From Symbiodinium natans (lineage: Eukaryota; Sar; Dinophyceae; Suessiales; Symbiodiniaceae), in assembly GCA_905221605.1 (NCBI GenBank), contig CAJNDS010002589.1, forward strand, positions 30,001-57,500: a stretch of 27,500 nucleotides of DNA. Direction: 5' to 3'. Positions 7,984 to 16,026 of this stretch are shown piece after piece (the first letter of the stretch is position 1; each line of letters opens with the position of its first letter). Both the position numbers and the translations under genes were made by a program. The notes beneath the pieces are model-generated. The model saw nothing but the letters and a program-made list of their open reading frames with translations. It had not been told where the DNA came from and did not search any database.

Positions 7984-8030
7984 GGCAGCCTCAAAGAGCT
8001 GAATGAAACACCAGTTGCTTGCTTTGGCGA
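7984..8030 (+). CDS. Candidate exon, unknown product
   Basis: Acceptor GCTTAAG|G; reads GSLKELNETPVACFGE. It ends either at a GC donor (8027) or a GA donor (8031); the GA choice keeps phase 0 with the next exon. Dinoflagellates are known to use both donor types. Confidence 0.5.
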
Positions 8031-8095
8031 GGACCTCTAGCTGCGCCGATGCCGAAGATGCCACCCGCGCAGGCAGGCGTCGCTGACTCAGGGTT

Positions 8096-8146
8096 CGGGG
8101 GGTTTAGGGTTTAGGGTTTAGGGTTTAGGGGGTAGGGTTTAAAGTG
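8096..8146 (+). repeat. TTTAGGG array
   Basis: Five heptamers with degenerate flanks. The short open piece before it (MPPAQAGVADSG, 8058-8093) may be another exon. Confidence 0.9.
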
Positions 8147-8189
8147 TTTTGATGTGGCCTCTTAGGATCAGTGTTGAGTGTTGGGTTAG

Positions 8190-8315
8190 AGGAACCCACA
8201 CACAGAGAAACAACAACGCCAAGACTGTGCACAACAGATGCGCGCTTCCCTCCAAAAACAGTTTGTGAAGCCCTCAACGCAAAACCCTGACCCCCTAGAC
8301 CCTTCACAAGAGAAG
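8190..8315 (+). CDS. Candidate exon, Gln/basic-rich, unknown product
   Basis: Acceptor TTGGGTTAG, donor GAGAAG|GTGAAC. Exactly 42 codons: RNPHTEKQQRQDCAQQMRAS, LQKQFVKPSTQNPDPLDPSQ, EK. The QNPDPLDP part comes from a degenerate CCCTAAA-like stretch, so heptamer sequence may have been recruited into coding. Minus-strand frames here have no splice context. Confidence 0.62.
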
Positions 8316-8403
8316 GTGAACAGGGCGGGAGCTACTCTTGGTCTATAACAGGATGTTCGAGCCCGAAGCACACGCAGCACTTGGCCAGGGTTTGGAGTCT
8401 GGC

Positions 8404-8525
8404 CCTAAGCCCTAAACCCTAAACCCTAAACCCTAAACCCTAAACCCTAAACCCTAAACCCTAAACCCTAAACCCTAAACCCTAAACCCTAAACCCTAAA
8501 CCCTTTTCGAACCCTAAACCCTTGA
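8404..8525 (+). repeat. CCCTAAA array
   Basis: Fourteen perfect heptamers then damaged copies. 8526-8690 holds degenerate TTTAGGG units and a weak open piece (GRGFKGFRMPSGLQA). Confidence 0.96.
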
Positions 8526-8691
8526 CCCCATAAAGTTGGGGGTGTGGGTTTAAGGTTTAGGGTTGAAAGTTTAGGCTCTAGGGTTGCAGGGTCGAGGCTT
8601 CAAAGGATTCAGGATGCCTTCGGGCCTACAAGCTTTAGGGTTTAGGGTTTGGGGTTTAGGGTTTAGGGTTTAGGGTGCCTTGAGCCAACAG

Positions 8692-8785
8692 TCTGAGGCC
8701 CCACCTCTGGACATGAAGGTGATCGCTCTCTTCGTCTCGAAGCAGCTCGGGCGACCAGTTGGTGTAGGGGGCTCTTGCATCCGGG
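8692..8785 (+). CDS. Candidate exon, unknown product
   Basis: Acceptor GCCAACAG; donor GTTTAG at 8786 supplied by the heptamer array. 31 codons plus one base: SEAPPLDMKVIALFVSKQLG, then RPVGVGGSCIR. Enters at phase 0 as the exon at 8190 leaves, and exits at phase 1 as required by the exon at 9175. Confidence 0.65.
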
Positions 8786-8838
8786 GTTTAGGGTTTAGGG
8801 TTTAGGGTTTAGGGTTTAGGGTTTCAGGTTTAGGGTAG
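8786..8838 (+). repeat. TTTAGGG array at donor
   Basis: Starts at the presumed 5' splice site. Its inverted partner is the CCCTAAA array at 8890-8970. Confidence 0.93.
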
Positions 8839-8889
8839 TTCTAGTTCCAAGGTGTGAGGATTTTGTTTTGTTCAGCCGTTTTGTTTTTC

Positions 8890-8970
8890 CCCTAAACCCT
8901 AAACCCTAAACCCTAAACCCTAAACCCTAAACCCTAAACCCTAAACCCTAAACCCTAAACCCTAAACCCA
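8890..8970 (+). repeat. CCCTAAA array
   Basis: About 11 perfect heptamers. The island 8971-9110 after it has an open piece (MRWQNSRFLLSPYGFQKG) without a clean acceptor. Confidence 0.96.
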
Positions 8971-9174
8971 AAAGGGGGGGGTTCATGGTGTCGAGCTTGG
9001 GCTTTGTGGGTTTACAAAGGCTTGGATCCTCAGTAAGACACGGGTTTTAACATGCGCTGGCAGAATTCGAGGTTCTTGTTGTCTCCATACGGGTTCCAAA
9101 AGGGGGTACCCTAAACGCGATAAACCTAAACCCGAAACAACCCTAAACCCGAAACCCTAAACCCTAAACCCTAG

Positions 9175-9282
9175 CAAGAAACAAGCTCGAAACCAGGTGG
9201 AAGTTGGACCCGGGCCGCGCGAAGACGGCCCTGGAGAAGCTGACGCCCGCCAGGCTCTCCGTTTGGAGCTGCCTTGGAGACG
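9175..9282 (+). CDS. Candidate exon, helical and basic, unknown product
   Basis: The acceptor is a CCCTAG heptamer variant at 9169-9174; the donor is GTTTAG at 9283. Two bases plus 35 codons plus one: RNKLETRWKLDPGRAKTALE, then KLTPARLSVWSCLGD. Phase agrees with the exon at 8692. The LDPGRAKTALEKLTPARL motif is weakly reminiscent of the linker helix in M16 peptidases, but no catalytic motif is seen. Confidence 0.65.
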
Positions 9283-9420
9283 GTTTAGGGTTTCGGGTTT
9301 AGGGGTTTAGGGGTTTAGGGGCTTAGGGTTTGGGATGCCTGGGTTTAGGGGGTTTAGGGTTTGGGTTTGGGGGTGGGGGTTTTAGGGGTTTGGGGGTTTC
9401 GGGTTTAGGCTCAAAGGTTA
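9283..9420 (+). repeat. TTTAGGG-derived tract
   Basis: Begins at the donor; degenerate G-rich units. The island 9421-9574 has one weak open piece near 9491. Confidence 0.88.
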
Positions 9421-9574
9421 GGGTCAGTAACCCCAAAGCCCTGCACCTCAGCCCTAAAAGCCAAAACCTTCGTCATGCCCTTGTCCGAAGGTCCTGCGAC
9501 ACCTTGCCATCATAAGCTCCACTCACTAACGCCTAACATGTAAAGCCTAAACTGAGAAACCCTGTGATGGCTCA

Positions 9575-9653
9575 ACCCTAAACCCTAAACCCTAAACCCT
9601 GAACCCTGAACCCTGAACCCTAAACCCTAAACCCTAAACCCTGAACCCTAAAG
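9575..9653 (+). repeat. CCCTAAA array ending in an acceptor
   Basis: CCCTAAA and CCCTGAA units. The final unit CCCTAAAG provides the AG|G acceptor of the next exon. Confidence 0.95.
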
Positions 9654-9741
9654 GCGGCGGTTCGTCATGCAGAACTTCAAGCACCTGCCCGTCAATGGCT
9701 CCTCGAATTCCAATGACAAGTTGGAGGAGCTCCTCGGCTGG
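9654..9741 (+). CDS. Candidate exon, unknown product
   Basis: One of the clearest islands: CCCTAAAG|G acceptor, donor GG|GTTTAG at 9742. One base plus 29 codons: RRFVMQNFKHLPVNGSSNSN, then DKLEELLGW. Both splice sites are built from heptamer sequence. No family recognised. Confidence 0.7.
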
Positions 9742-9885
9742 GTTTAGGGTTTAGGGTTTAGGGTTTTGGGTTTTGGGTTTTGGGTTTATGGGATTTAGGG
9801 CTAGGGTTTAGGGTTTAAGGCTTAGGGTTTATAGGGGCTAGGGTTGTAGGGTTTAGGGTTTGTAGGGTATAGGGTTTTGGGCGTA
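9742..9885 (+). repeat. TTTAGGG-derived tract
   Basis: Perfect units at first, then TTTTGGG and interrupted copies. Confidence 0.88.
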
Positions 9886-10400
9886 GGGGGTAGGCCTTGT
9901 TGGTTAAATGTTTCGTCATAAGGTCGTTTCTGCGTCATAAGTACCAGCAAGTCCCCTAAAAACTACACCCTGCCCCCTAGTTAGTATTGTAGAACCCCTC
10001 TGCAAGCCCACAGAAATCCCCAAAGCCCTCTGACTGGAGAGTACCTCCTCCAAGCTTGAGTTTGTAGAGTTTATAGGCATTTTGAGTTGCAGGGCTTAGG
10101 GTTCATACGTAGTACAGTGGTGTGAGAAGTTTTTTAGTTACGACCTTGAGATATTCTCTATAATCTCTATAATCTAACAAGATATTTTGCAAGTGACTAC
10201 GCTGATTCGTGTCGTGGCGCTGGTGATGATGAATGATACTGTGTGCTGGCTGCTATTGCGACTCTGTCCTGGATGTGTTTGAATATGACGACTGTCGCAA
10301 TCATGATTAAACCATGTTGTTCTGATGAACTCTTGAACTTCAAGCCGTCTTTCCAAACTCTCAAACCTCAACCCGGGTCGCAAAACTCTACTTGGGCTGG
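9886..10400. other. Heptamer-poor island
   Basis: About 500 bp with few heptamers and lower GC from 10095. One plus frame (10194-10274; VTTLIRVVALVMMNDTVCWL, then LLRLCPG) is hydrophobic and open after an AG. A 69-codon minus frame overlaps it. Neither is continuous in phase with its neighbours. Confidence 0.35.
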
Positions 10401-10404
10401 GAAT

Positions 10405-10546
10405 CTAGGGTTTAGGGTTTAGGGTTTGGGGTTTAGGGTTTCGGGCTTAGGGCTTAGGGTTAACCTAAACCCTAAACCCTAAACCCTAAACCCTAAACCC
10501 TAAACCCTAAACCCTAAACCCTAAACCCTAAACCCCCCTAAACCTC
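10405..10546. repeat. Head-to-head heptamer junction
   Basis: TTTAGGG units (10408-10463) meet CCCTAAA units (10464-10540) at GGGTTAACC. About 60 bp of each arm can pair, giving a near-perfect hairpin inside the presumed intron before the exon at 10573. Confidence 0.93.
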
Positions 10547-10572
10547 AACGTGTCGGGCCACGGATTCCTGAG

Positions 10573-10630
10573 GTACATTGGCCATTGCGAGCAAAGCGGC
10601 TCCTGGTAAACTCCGCCAAGTTTGAAAGGG
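10573..10630 (+). CDS. Candidate exon, unknown product
   Basis: Acceptor TTCCTGAG|G, donor GTTTGG at 10631. Reads VHWPLRAKRLLVNSAKFER plus one base. Phase 0 at entry fits the exit of 9654-9741, and phase 1 at exit fits the next exon. Confidence 0.55.
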
Positions 10631-10774
10631 GTTTGGGTAAGTTAGAAGTTATGGATGTTTAGGGTTAGGATTTGCCCTAATTAAACCCTAAATCCTAGAC
10701 CCTAGACCCTATTCTTTGAACTTTGGATTCTCATTGATGGTCGTCGCGGTTCCTGGGCCATGCACTGAGCCAAG

Positions 10775-10822
10775 GAGCCTCCACCATTATGCTGGAAAGG
10801 GAGGGCAGGGGAGGGCGTTTCG
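10775..10822 (+). CDS. Candidate short exon
   Basis: Acceptor GAGCCAAG|G; donor GTTTAG at 10823. In the inherited phase it reads ASTIMLEREGRGGRF. The other frames are open too, so the frame rests on phase continuity. Confidence 0.42.
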
Positions 10823-11030
10823 GTTTAGGGTCATGTGTTTTTGTGTTTTTCTTTGTGTTTTTTGTTTTTGTTTTTTGGTGTGTGTGTGGGTGGGGGGGGG
10901 AGGGGGGCGGGGCGGAGCGCGATCTTGTATGATTTAGGGTCCAAGCCGTTGCCATATCAGAACCGCCAACGCCTGAATCCTTATTAACCTAAACCATGCC
11001 AGCGCATAATTGTCTTCATGATGTAGGTAG
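10823..11030. other. Intron-like T/G-rich stretch
   Basis: Starts with one TTTAGGG, then a T-rich and a G-rich run (10835-10920) and unique sequence without an exon signal up to the ATGTAGGTAG acceptor. Confidence 0.5.
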
Positions 11031-11108
11031 GTGGGGCTGCGTATCCTTTCTCCCTGTTGCGCCTCCTGCTCTCTGTAGGTAAGGACTTCCGTCAACGCTT
11101 TGCTTCGG
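11031..11108 (+). CDS. Candidate exon with leucine-rich segment
   Basis: Acceptor GTAG and donor GTTTAT at 11109. Two bases plus 25 codons: GAAYPFSLLRLLLSVGKDFR, then QRFAS. Enters and leaves at phase 1, matching the exon at 10775. An internal GTAAGG could be an alternative donor. Confidence 0.55.
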
Positions 11109-11252
11109 GTTTATAGGGTTCAGGGTTTCGGGATAGCGTTGACCTGCAAGCCCTAAAACCCCAAAGCTCACGCCCCAAAAGCCTCACCCTACACCCTAAA
11201 CCCGAAGCCGTAATTACATGGGCCGGTAATATGATCCCTTACCTCCTTATAC

Positions 11253-11277
11253 AAAGGGTTCTGAAGTATGTGCCCTT
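11253..11277 (+). repeat. Dispersed 25-bp repeat, copy 1
   Basis: Matches 20940-20964 at 24 of 25 positions (AAAGGGTTCTGAAGTATG core). Both lie in intron-like sequence beside inverted-repeat fragments. Confidence 0.75.
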
Positions 11278-11383
11278 AATTTAATTTCTATAGGCTAGGT
11301 AGGGGGACCTAAGCCTCTTGGACAGTCCCTTCCCAAGTGTTTAGGCAAGATGGCGTGAGGCCGAGGATCCTAGTGCCCCAAAC

Positions 11384-11435
11384 TTTAGGGTTTAGGGTTT
11401 AGGGTTTAGGGTTTAGGGTTTAGGGTTTAGGGTTA
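11384..11435 (+). repeat. TTTAGGG array
   Basis: Seven heptamers. The island 11436-11583 holds a GC-rich stretch open in all three plus frames after TTTTCTGACAG (11509), so an exon there is possible but unreadable. 11350-11372 may be a tiny exon (GVRPRIL). Confidence 0.9.
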
Positions 11436-11665
11436 AACCCGATAACCCCTGAGCCCTAAATAGCCTAAGCTCGAAATGCTCTAAAACCCTACATCGCCAC
11501 CGATCGCTTTTCTGACAGCCCCACGCTGCTCAAGGGGGGCCCCAGCTCATGCGCTACAAACCTCGAAGCCCTCCCACGTACTCCTAAACCCTAAACCCTA
11601 AACCCTAAACCCTAAATCCATAATGGGGCCCCTCCCTAGACCTCTAGCCCTCAACGCTTGCACAG

Positions 11666-11713
11666 AGGCGTGGGAGGAGAAGGCGCGCGACCTCCCTCCC
11701 CCCTCCAGACATG
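11666..11713 (+). CDS. Candidate exon, charged, unknown product
   Basis: Acceptor CTTGCACAG; after two bases AWEEKARDLPPPSRH; GC donor at 11714. Leaves at phase 1, which suits the next exon. Flanked by CCCTAAA (11584-11620) and TTTAGGG (11747-11793). Confidence 0.43.
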
Positions 11714-11888
11714 GCCGAAGCCTCCAGACCTAGATCTCCAAACATTCGGTTTAGGGTTTAGGGTTTAGGGTCTAGGGTCTAGGGTTTAGGGGGTTTACCT
11801 GCAGGGCTTACAGAGTCAGGGCTTTAAATGGTGGCCTGTGATGTAGTTTAGGGATTTCGACGCAAGCCACAGAAGCCTGAACTTTCAG

Positions 11889-11999
11889 CACGCTGCTACG
11901 ACATGCGCCATGTGGTGGCTTGGTTCGCTCTGCACGCGCTGCTCACCCGTCCAGCCTGGCCGTACTCAACAGCCACTTGCTTTAAGATGCTTTTTTGGG
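11889..11999 (+). CDS. Candidate exon, hydrophobic helix, unknown product
   Basis: Acceptor GAACTTTCAG. Two bases plus 36 codons: RCYDMRHVVAWFALHALLTR, then PAWPYSTATCFKMLFW. GC donor at 12000. HVVAWFALHALL could be a membrane-associated helix. Another frame is also open. Phase agrees on both sides. Confidence 0.57.
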
Positions 12000-12087
12000 G
12001 CTTACCTGAACCCCAGAAGCACTCCTTGCCTCTAAACCCTAAAACTTAAACCCTAAACCCTAAACCTTAAGGTTTAGGCACCTTGAG

Positions 12088-12177
12088 GCACCTTATTCAT
12101 GAGTACTCGTGGGGTTGTGGGGTCAGCAGGGTTGAAGCTTGAGGCTTCGGAAAATAAAGGATGTTTCTTAGCTAACG
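12088..12177 (+). CDS. Candidate exon, unknown product
   Basis: Acceptor CACCTTGAG|G, donor GTGGAG at 12178 (or GC donor at 12171, which would keep phase with the next exon). After two bases: TLFMSTRGVVGSAGLKLEAS, then ENKGCFLAN. Confidence 0.52.
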
Positions 12178-12189
12178 GTGGAGGGGGCT

Positions 12190-12238
12190 AGAGTTTAGGG
12201 TGTTTAGGGTTTTTAGGGTTTAGGGTTTAGGGTTTCGG
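12190..12238 (+). repeat. TTTAGGG-derived array
   Basis: Interrupted heptamers shortly after the presumed donor at 12178. Confidence 0.88.
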
Positions 12239-12252
12239 GCTGAATGAATCAG

Positions 12253-12351
12253 ACTGTTGTGAACATAATATGCTCGTTACACCTTCGACTCACGGCATCA
12301 GGCGTGACAGTGAGAGCCCCGGAGGTAGCAGTCATACGGGCCCTCTTAGAA
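12253..12351 (+). CDS. Candidate exon, beta-rich, unknown product
   Basis: Acceptor ATGAATCAG, donor GTACCT at 12352. Exactly 33 codons: TVVNIICSLHLRLTASGVTV, then RAPEVAVIRALLE. Phase 0 at both ends and continuous with the exon at 12436. Confidence 0.6.
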
Positions 12352-12367
12352 GTACCTGAGCAAGAGA

Positions 12368-12419
12368 ACCCTAAACCCTAAACCCTAAACCCTAGCCCTA
12401 AACCCTAAACCCTAAATAC
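12368..12419 (+). repeat. CCCTAAA array
   Basis: Seven heptamers, one CCCTAGC variant, directly upstream of the next exon. Confidence 0.93.
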
Positions 12420-12435
12420 ACCCGAGACTCTGAAG

Positions 12436-12501
12436 GCCCAAGAACGATCCCAGCTTTCCGACGAGGTGATGTGCACGAGCCCAGTTTGTCCGAAGGACTT
12501 G
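12436..12501 (+). CDS. Candidate exon, unknown product
   Basis: Acceptor CTCTGAAG|G, donor GTGCTTGG at 12502. 22 codons: AQERSQLSDEVMCTSPVCPK, then DL. A CTSPVC pair may form a disulfide or metal site. An earlier AG would add TLK. Phase 0 on both sides. Confidence 0.58.
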
Positions 12502-12625
12502 GTGCTTGGAAACCCTAAACCCTGAACCCTGCATCCTGAAACCTAAACCCTAAACCCTAAACCCTAAATCCAAACCCCCTCTTCGATGTCAGAGCGCAAG
12601 GGTTCGCTCTCCTAGCTTCGCGAAT

Positions 12626-12627
<2 letters not shown>

Positions 12628-12668
<41 letters not shown>
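12628..12668 (+). repeat. 41-base poly-G run
   Basis: Uninterrupted G homopolymer. The matching poly-C runs elsewhere show these are recurrent; the exact length may be affected by sequencing error. Confidence 0.95.
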
Positions 12669-12669
<1 letters not shown>

Positions 12670-12831
12670 GGCTGTTGTCCGATCGGATCGCAGCTGCTTG
12701 TACTGCACACCCTTGGCTCGGAAAAGAATAGTCTCTGCACCCTAATTTCCTCGCGGGGATGAGGAGCCACAGGCGCAGTCTGCATGACCACTGACAAGTC
12801 TTTGACTCACGTTATACATGCACGACTGCAG

Positions 12832-12867
12832 GTCGAGAAAGCCCAACGTAATCCTCCTGTGGGACAT
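12832..12867 (+). CDS. Candidate short exon
   Basis: Acceptor GCACGACTGCAG. At phase 0, continuous with 12436-12501, it reads VEKAQRNPPVGH to a GC donor at 12868. A competing frame (PNVILLWDMQDRQ, then stop) is equally protein-like. Confidence 0.35.
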
Positions 12868-13116
12868 GCAAGACCGGCAATGACCTGTAGCTGTCGGGCA
12901 TATGTGACATGATGTTGAAGCAACCTCGCCCGATTCCAGATGTGCTCAGACAGGGGGGTTTCTCTGAGCGGCCCGCCCCACAGATGCCATCCAGTAGTCA
13001 CTTCAGCACATCTAACACATGTCCACACCTATGTCAAGAATGCTCAGGAATATTCAATGGCGCGAACGGCGTTGAAAATGCCCAGAAAACCTAGGGAGTC
13101 TTGAACTGTCTTCAGA

Positions 13117-13410
13117 TTGCTCCCTTGCCATGTGGGCGATCGAGTGCCGGTTCAAGCCGAGCGGACGGAAGGATCGTTCCTGCCAGCAAGGGTTGGTAAT
13201 GAAATTATGTCCCGTTGTCGTATTCAGCGGTGGAAGGCCTCAACACGTGTGTCTTCCAGCTCTGAAGTGAACCTGTTGACATCGAGTAACAAGCGTCAGG
13301 TGTACAACAACACTCTCCTCGCCGACCTTATCCGACATGTTGATCACCAGAACGAGCAGGTTTATTGGTGGCTCCCAATGGATCGAGGTGTCATAGGCCG
13401 GGTGCTGTTG
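13117..13410 (+). CDS. Open frame, doubtful coding, 98 codons
   Basis: Plus-strand frame containing VGDRVPVQAERTEGSFLPAR and ending NEQVYWWLPMDRGVIGRVLL. No family, acceptor or donor is convincing, and overlapping frames exist. It could be part of a larger exon or chance. Confidence 0.22.
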
Positions 13411-13807
13411 TAAACTTCAAAACGTAAGCTTTTGTTCATGAAACAATGAACAGGAACCCATTCCCGAGTACGCGATTTCAAGACAAAGCGCTTCATGCTG
13501 TATAGTCCATGCCTTAGACATGTCATGTGCCTCCTTCATAATCATTCATGGGTTTAGGGTTTAGGGCTTGGTAGCTGAGGGCTCAGGGTTTAGGGTTTAC
13601 GGGGAGCGAATGTAGAATAGAATAGTAGTGAACGGAACGGAAGCACGAATCATATTATAAACGCGTGAGCGCATGAGCGAAACGAAACAAGACACCAGAA
13701 CATAAGAAGATAGTACTGTGTCAAGATAGGACCGTAATTAAGATGGAAAGTTAGTTGGAATCTTTCAAGGAGCACTGGTCACGATAGACCTGGACTGATG
13801 GTACTGA

Positions 13808-14167
13808 GTGCTGGCAAGCGGCTGTCGAGATTTGACTATCAACCCGGAGTTGCCGCCGGCCCGGGTTTGGGCCCAGATTCCCGCGGACACCAAGCGTCTC
13901 AAAGCAGATGCGGTGGCTAGATTGGGCCAGCAGAATGCCGATCTCTTCGATTGGGCAGCCATTGCACGGGCCGCCGGAGATCCCACGGCAGCTGCAGTGT
14001 TGTATGAAACCTGCAGGCTGACCAAGTGGCGGCGAGCCGTCGGCAATGAAGTAGGCGCCTTTTCGAAATTCGCAGCCACAGGCCGGGCACCATTGTTGGC
14101 CCTCTTGGACTGGATTTGGCAATGGCCACAGTCAACCTGGAGGCTGCGGACCAACATCTCCTTGTGA
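13808..14167 (+). CDS. Open frame, 119 codons, probable coding remnant or exon
   Basis: Longest protein-like plus frame in the window. The centre reads WAQIPADTKRLKADAVARLG, QQNADLFDWAAIARAAGDPT and AAAVLYETCRLTKWRR: amphipathic, alanine-rich helices suggesting a helical-repeat protein, then stop TGA at 14165. A TGA also stands just before it, so it needs an upstream splice or is decayed. Minus-strand frames of 123-140 codons overlap; one has a CPACGC motif. Confidence 0.42.
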   Translation: MLASGCRDLTINPELPPARVWAQIPADTKRLKADAVARLGQQNADLFDWAAIARAAGDPTAAAVLYETCRLTKWRRAVGNEVGAFSKFAATGRAPLLALLDWIWQWPQSTWRLRTNISL

Positions 14168-14345
14168 ATCGTTGGTAAGTTTTGCACGATCTCAGGTCAA
14201 GGGGAGTACTATAGTCAATAGCAGGGCTTCTTGCAGTTGGACCTGCGTCGTTGTCTGCTAGTTGCATTTCCAACGCTTCCAAAAGGAGATCTGCGTGAGC
14301 ACTATGAGCGATGAGGGGTGAGGTCCTTTGCAAAAGTGTGCCGCC

Positions 14346-14455
14346 TTGACCCTGAAAACACTAAACCCTGAACCCCTGAACCCTAAACCCCTAAACCCCT
14401 AAACGCCGAAACCCCAAATCCGAAACCCTAAGCCCGAAACCACAAACCCTAAAGA
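14346..14455 (+). repeat. Degenerate CCCTAAA tract
   Basis: CCCCTAAA, CCCTGAA and CCCGAAA variants. Heptamers resume here after the 1.8-kb gap. Confidence 0.85.
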
Positions 14456-14479
14456 CCAGGATAACTAGAAAATTAACAG

Positions 14480-14556
14480 TTTGCCTGACCAAGACACCCT
14501 TGCAAGAGGCACACAACAGGCGCGCAACGACGCAAGGTTCTGCTACAAGCACACAA
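14480..14556 (+). CDS. Candidate exon, unknown product
   Basis: Acceptor AATTAACAG, donor GTTGTG at 14557. One base plus 25 codons: LPDQDTLARGTQQARNDARF, then CYKHT. If read through, CAHPPHPCFG follows into the heptamers. The overlapping minus-strand frame has no splice context. Confidence 0.47.
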
Positions 14557-14583
14557 GTTGTGCCCACCCACCACACCCATGTT

Positions 14584-14727
14584 TTGGGTTTAGGGTTAGG
14601 GTTTAGGGTTCAGGGTTCAGGGTTCAGGGTTCAGGGTTTAGGGTTTAGGGTTTAGGGTTTAGGGTTTAGGGTTTAGGGTTTAGGGTTTAGGGCTTAGGGT
14701 TTAGGGTTTAGGGTTTAGGGTTTTGGG
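14584..14727 (+). repeat. TTTAGGG array
   Basis: About 20 heptamers including four TTCAGGG units, ending shortly before the acceptor at 14745. Confidence 0.96.
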
Positions 14728-14745
14728 TTTTGGGTGTCGCTTTAG

Positions 14746-14808
14746 TTGTATGTTGGTGCCGAAAAGAAAAAAGGCACCAGCATACGCGCGCCCAGCTGTC
14801 ACTCCCAC
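14746..14808 (+). CDS. Candidate exon, basic, frame uncertain
   Basis: Acceptor TCGCTTTAG. In the phase inherited from 14480-14556 it reads VCWCRKEKRHQHTRAQLSLP. Two other frames (YVGAEKKKGTSIRAPSCHSH; MLVPKRKKAPAYARPAVTPT) are open. 14810-15050 downstream is degenerate CCCTAAA. Confidence 0.35.
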
Positions 14809-15053
14809 CCCAAAACCGCCAAAACCTTAAATCACCTTTCACAAACGAACCCTCAAGACCCTGAGCCGTACAACCCGAAAACCCCAAACCCTAAAGCCTT
14901 CCAAGCCCTAAAACCTCCTCAACGCCCTAAACCTTGTAAATCCCCTTTAAGCAGTGGGTAACAACCATAGAAGAACCCTAAAACCCTAAACCGTTAACCC
15001 TAAATCCTAGCCCTGACCCCTAACCCTCTACCCTAAAACCCTCAAGCCCTGAG

Positions 15054-15138
15054 GACCTGCGACCCGTGCGACGGCCTGATGCCCCAAAGCTTTGGGCTTT
15101 CGGTTGCGATGTGCCACAAGGACGATCTTGGGGACAAG
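15054..15138 (+). CDS. Candidate cysteine-containing exon
   Basis: Acceptor GCCCTGAG|G, donor AAG|GTTTTG at 15139 (same pattern as at 7523). One base plus 28 codons: TCDPCDGLMPQSFGLSVAMC, then HKDDLGDK. A Cys-x2-Cys pair and a later Cys-His suggest a small metal- or disulfide-stabilised unit. Confidence 0.57.
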
Positions 15139-15305
15139 GTTTTGGTGAAGGGTTAGGGGTTCAGGGTGTTAGGGGTTAGGGTGGTTTAGAGTTTAGGGTT
15201 TTAGGGTCTTAGGGTGTTAGGATGTTGGGGTGTTAGTGTGTTAGAGTGTTGGGGTGTTAGGGTGTTAGGGCTTAGGGTTTTAAAGCTTTGGTTCAGGGTT
15301 TGGGG
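15139..15305 (+). repeat. Degenerate GTTAGGG/TTTAGGG tract
   Basis: Units are mostly GTGTTAGG- and TTTTAGGG-like rather than true heptamers. Confidence 0.75.
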
Positions 15306-15360
15306 TGGAGCTCCCTTTTGTGAACCTTACATGGAAGGCTCTAGACTCTACACCTTATAA

Positions 15361-15401
15361 CCCCCCCCCCAAATAAAAATAAAGTGTCCATTCTTTAGTA
15401 A

Positions 15402-15446
<45 letters not shown>
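15361..15446 (+). repeat. Poly-C runs
   Basis: Ten C at 15361-15370, an A-rich spacer, then 44 C at 15403-15446. Confidence 0.95.
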
Positions 15447-15451
<5 letters not shown>

Positions 15452-15503
15452 GATGAAGTGGTCTGTGGCTTCGGGGTTTCGATCTTCAGGGCTTGTGTTT
15501 CAG

Positions 15504-15569
15504 GGCGTCGGGTTTATCGGCTTGGGTTTCGAGTTTGGGAGGTGTCTTCGGCGTTCAGACTGACAGAAG
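15504..15569 (+). CDS. Candidate exon, frame uncertain
   Basis: Acceptor TGTGTTTCAG|G and GC donor AGAAG|GCACCT. The best frame reads ASGLSAWVSSLGGVFGVQTD, then R. A phase-0 start would give GVGFIGLGFEFGRC instead. 15580-15920 after it is degenerate heptamer and intron-like sequence. Confidence 0.4.
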
Positions 15570-15919
15570 GCACCTCTCAACTCCGCGGCCCGAAGGCCTA
15601 GACCCCCACTTAACCCTAAACTCCTTCGGCTGGGCTGATGCCCGCGGTTTCGGCTTGAGGGTTTAGGGTTTAATTAGGTTTTGGGGTGAAGGGTTTACGG
15701 GGTGAGATGCACGCAGGGGCCGAAAGGTCTAGGGTTGTAGGTTATTTCGGCAGATGAGGTCATTTAAGGTTTAAATCGGCTATTCGGGGTTTAGGGTTTA
15801 TGCAGTCTATTTGGGGTTTTAGGGTTAAGGAAGGTTTTATGAAGGCTATGGAAGCATTGATATAGGCAATTTCGGGTGGGTCTTATGGGTTCGGAGAGTG
15901 ATAAGAAGACAGAGTGCAG

Positions 15920-15969
15920 GCAACGGGACGCTGAACCGCTGCTGCATTGAAAAGGACGACCGGCCCCTG
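15920..15969 (+). CDS. Candidate exon, unknown product
   Basis: Acceptor AGAGTGCAG|G, GT donor at 15970. After two bases NGTLNRCCIEKDDRPL. The same frame is open upstream to about 15833, so the exon could start earlier. Confidence 0.42.
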
Positions 15970-16026
15970 GTGCTTTGTTGGGTTTCGCGCTAACCCTGGG
16001 TAGGGTTTAGGGATTTTGGGGGCCAG

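Larger units (their letters stand above)
12580..14345. other. Heptamer-poor 1.8-kb island
   Basis: Only 13551-13600 has a few heptamers. Contains the 41-base G run, a possible exon (12832-12867) and several 60-140 codon open frames on both strands. It may be an unusually large intron, a gene boundary, or an inserted element. Confidence 0.5.

Noticed and set aside
9175-9282. M16 (insulinase-type) peptidase exon
   Set aside because: Only a loose likeness in LDPGRAKTALEKLTPARL; no HxxEH-type motif was seen in any island.
13751-14333. Minus-strand frames of 123-140 codons, one with WCPACGC
   Set aside because: They overlap each other in different frames and the plus-strand frame, with no splice context; the CxxCxC motif alone is too weak for a zinc finger call.
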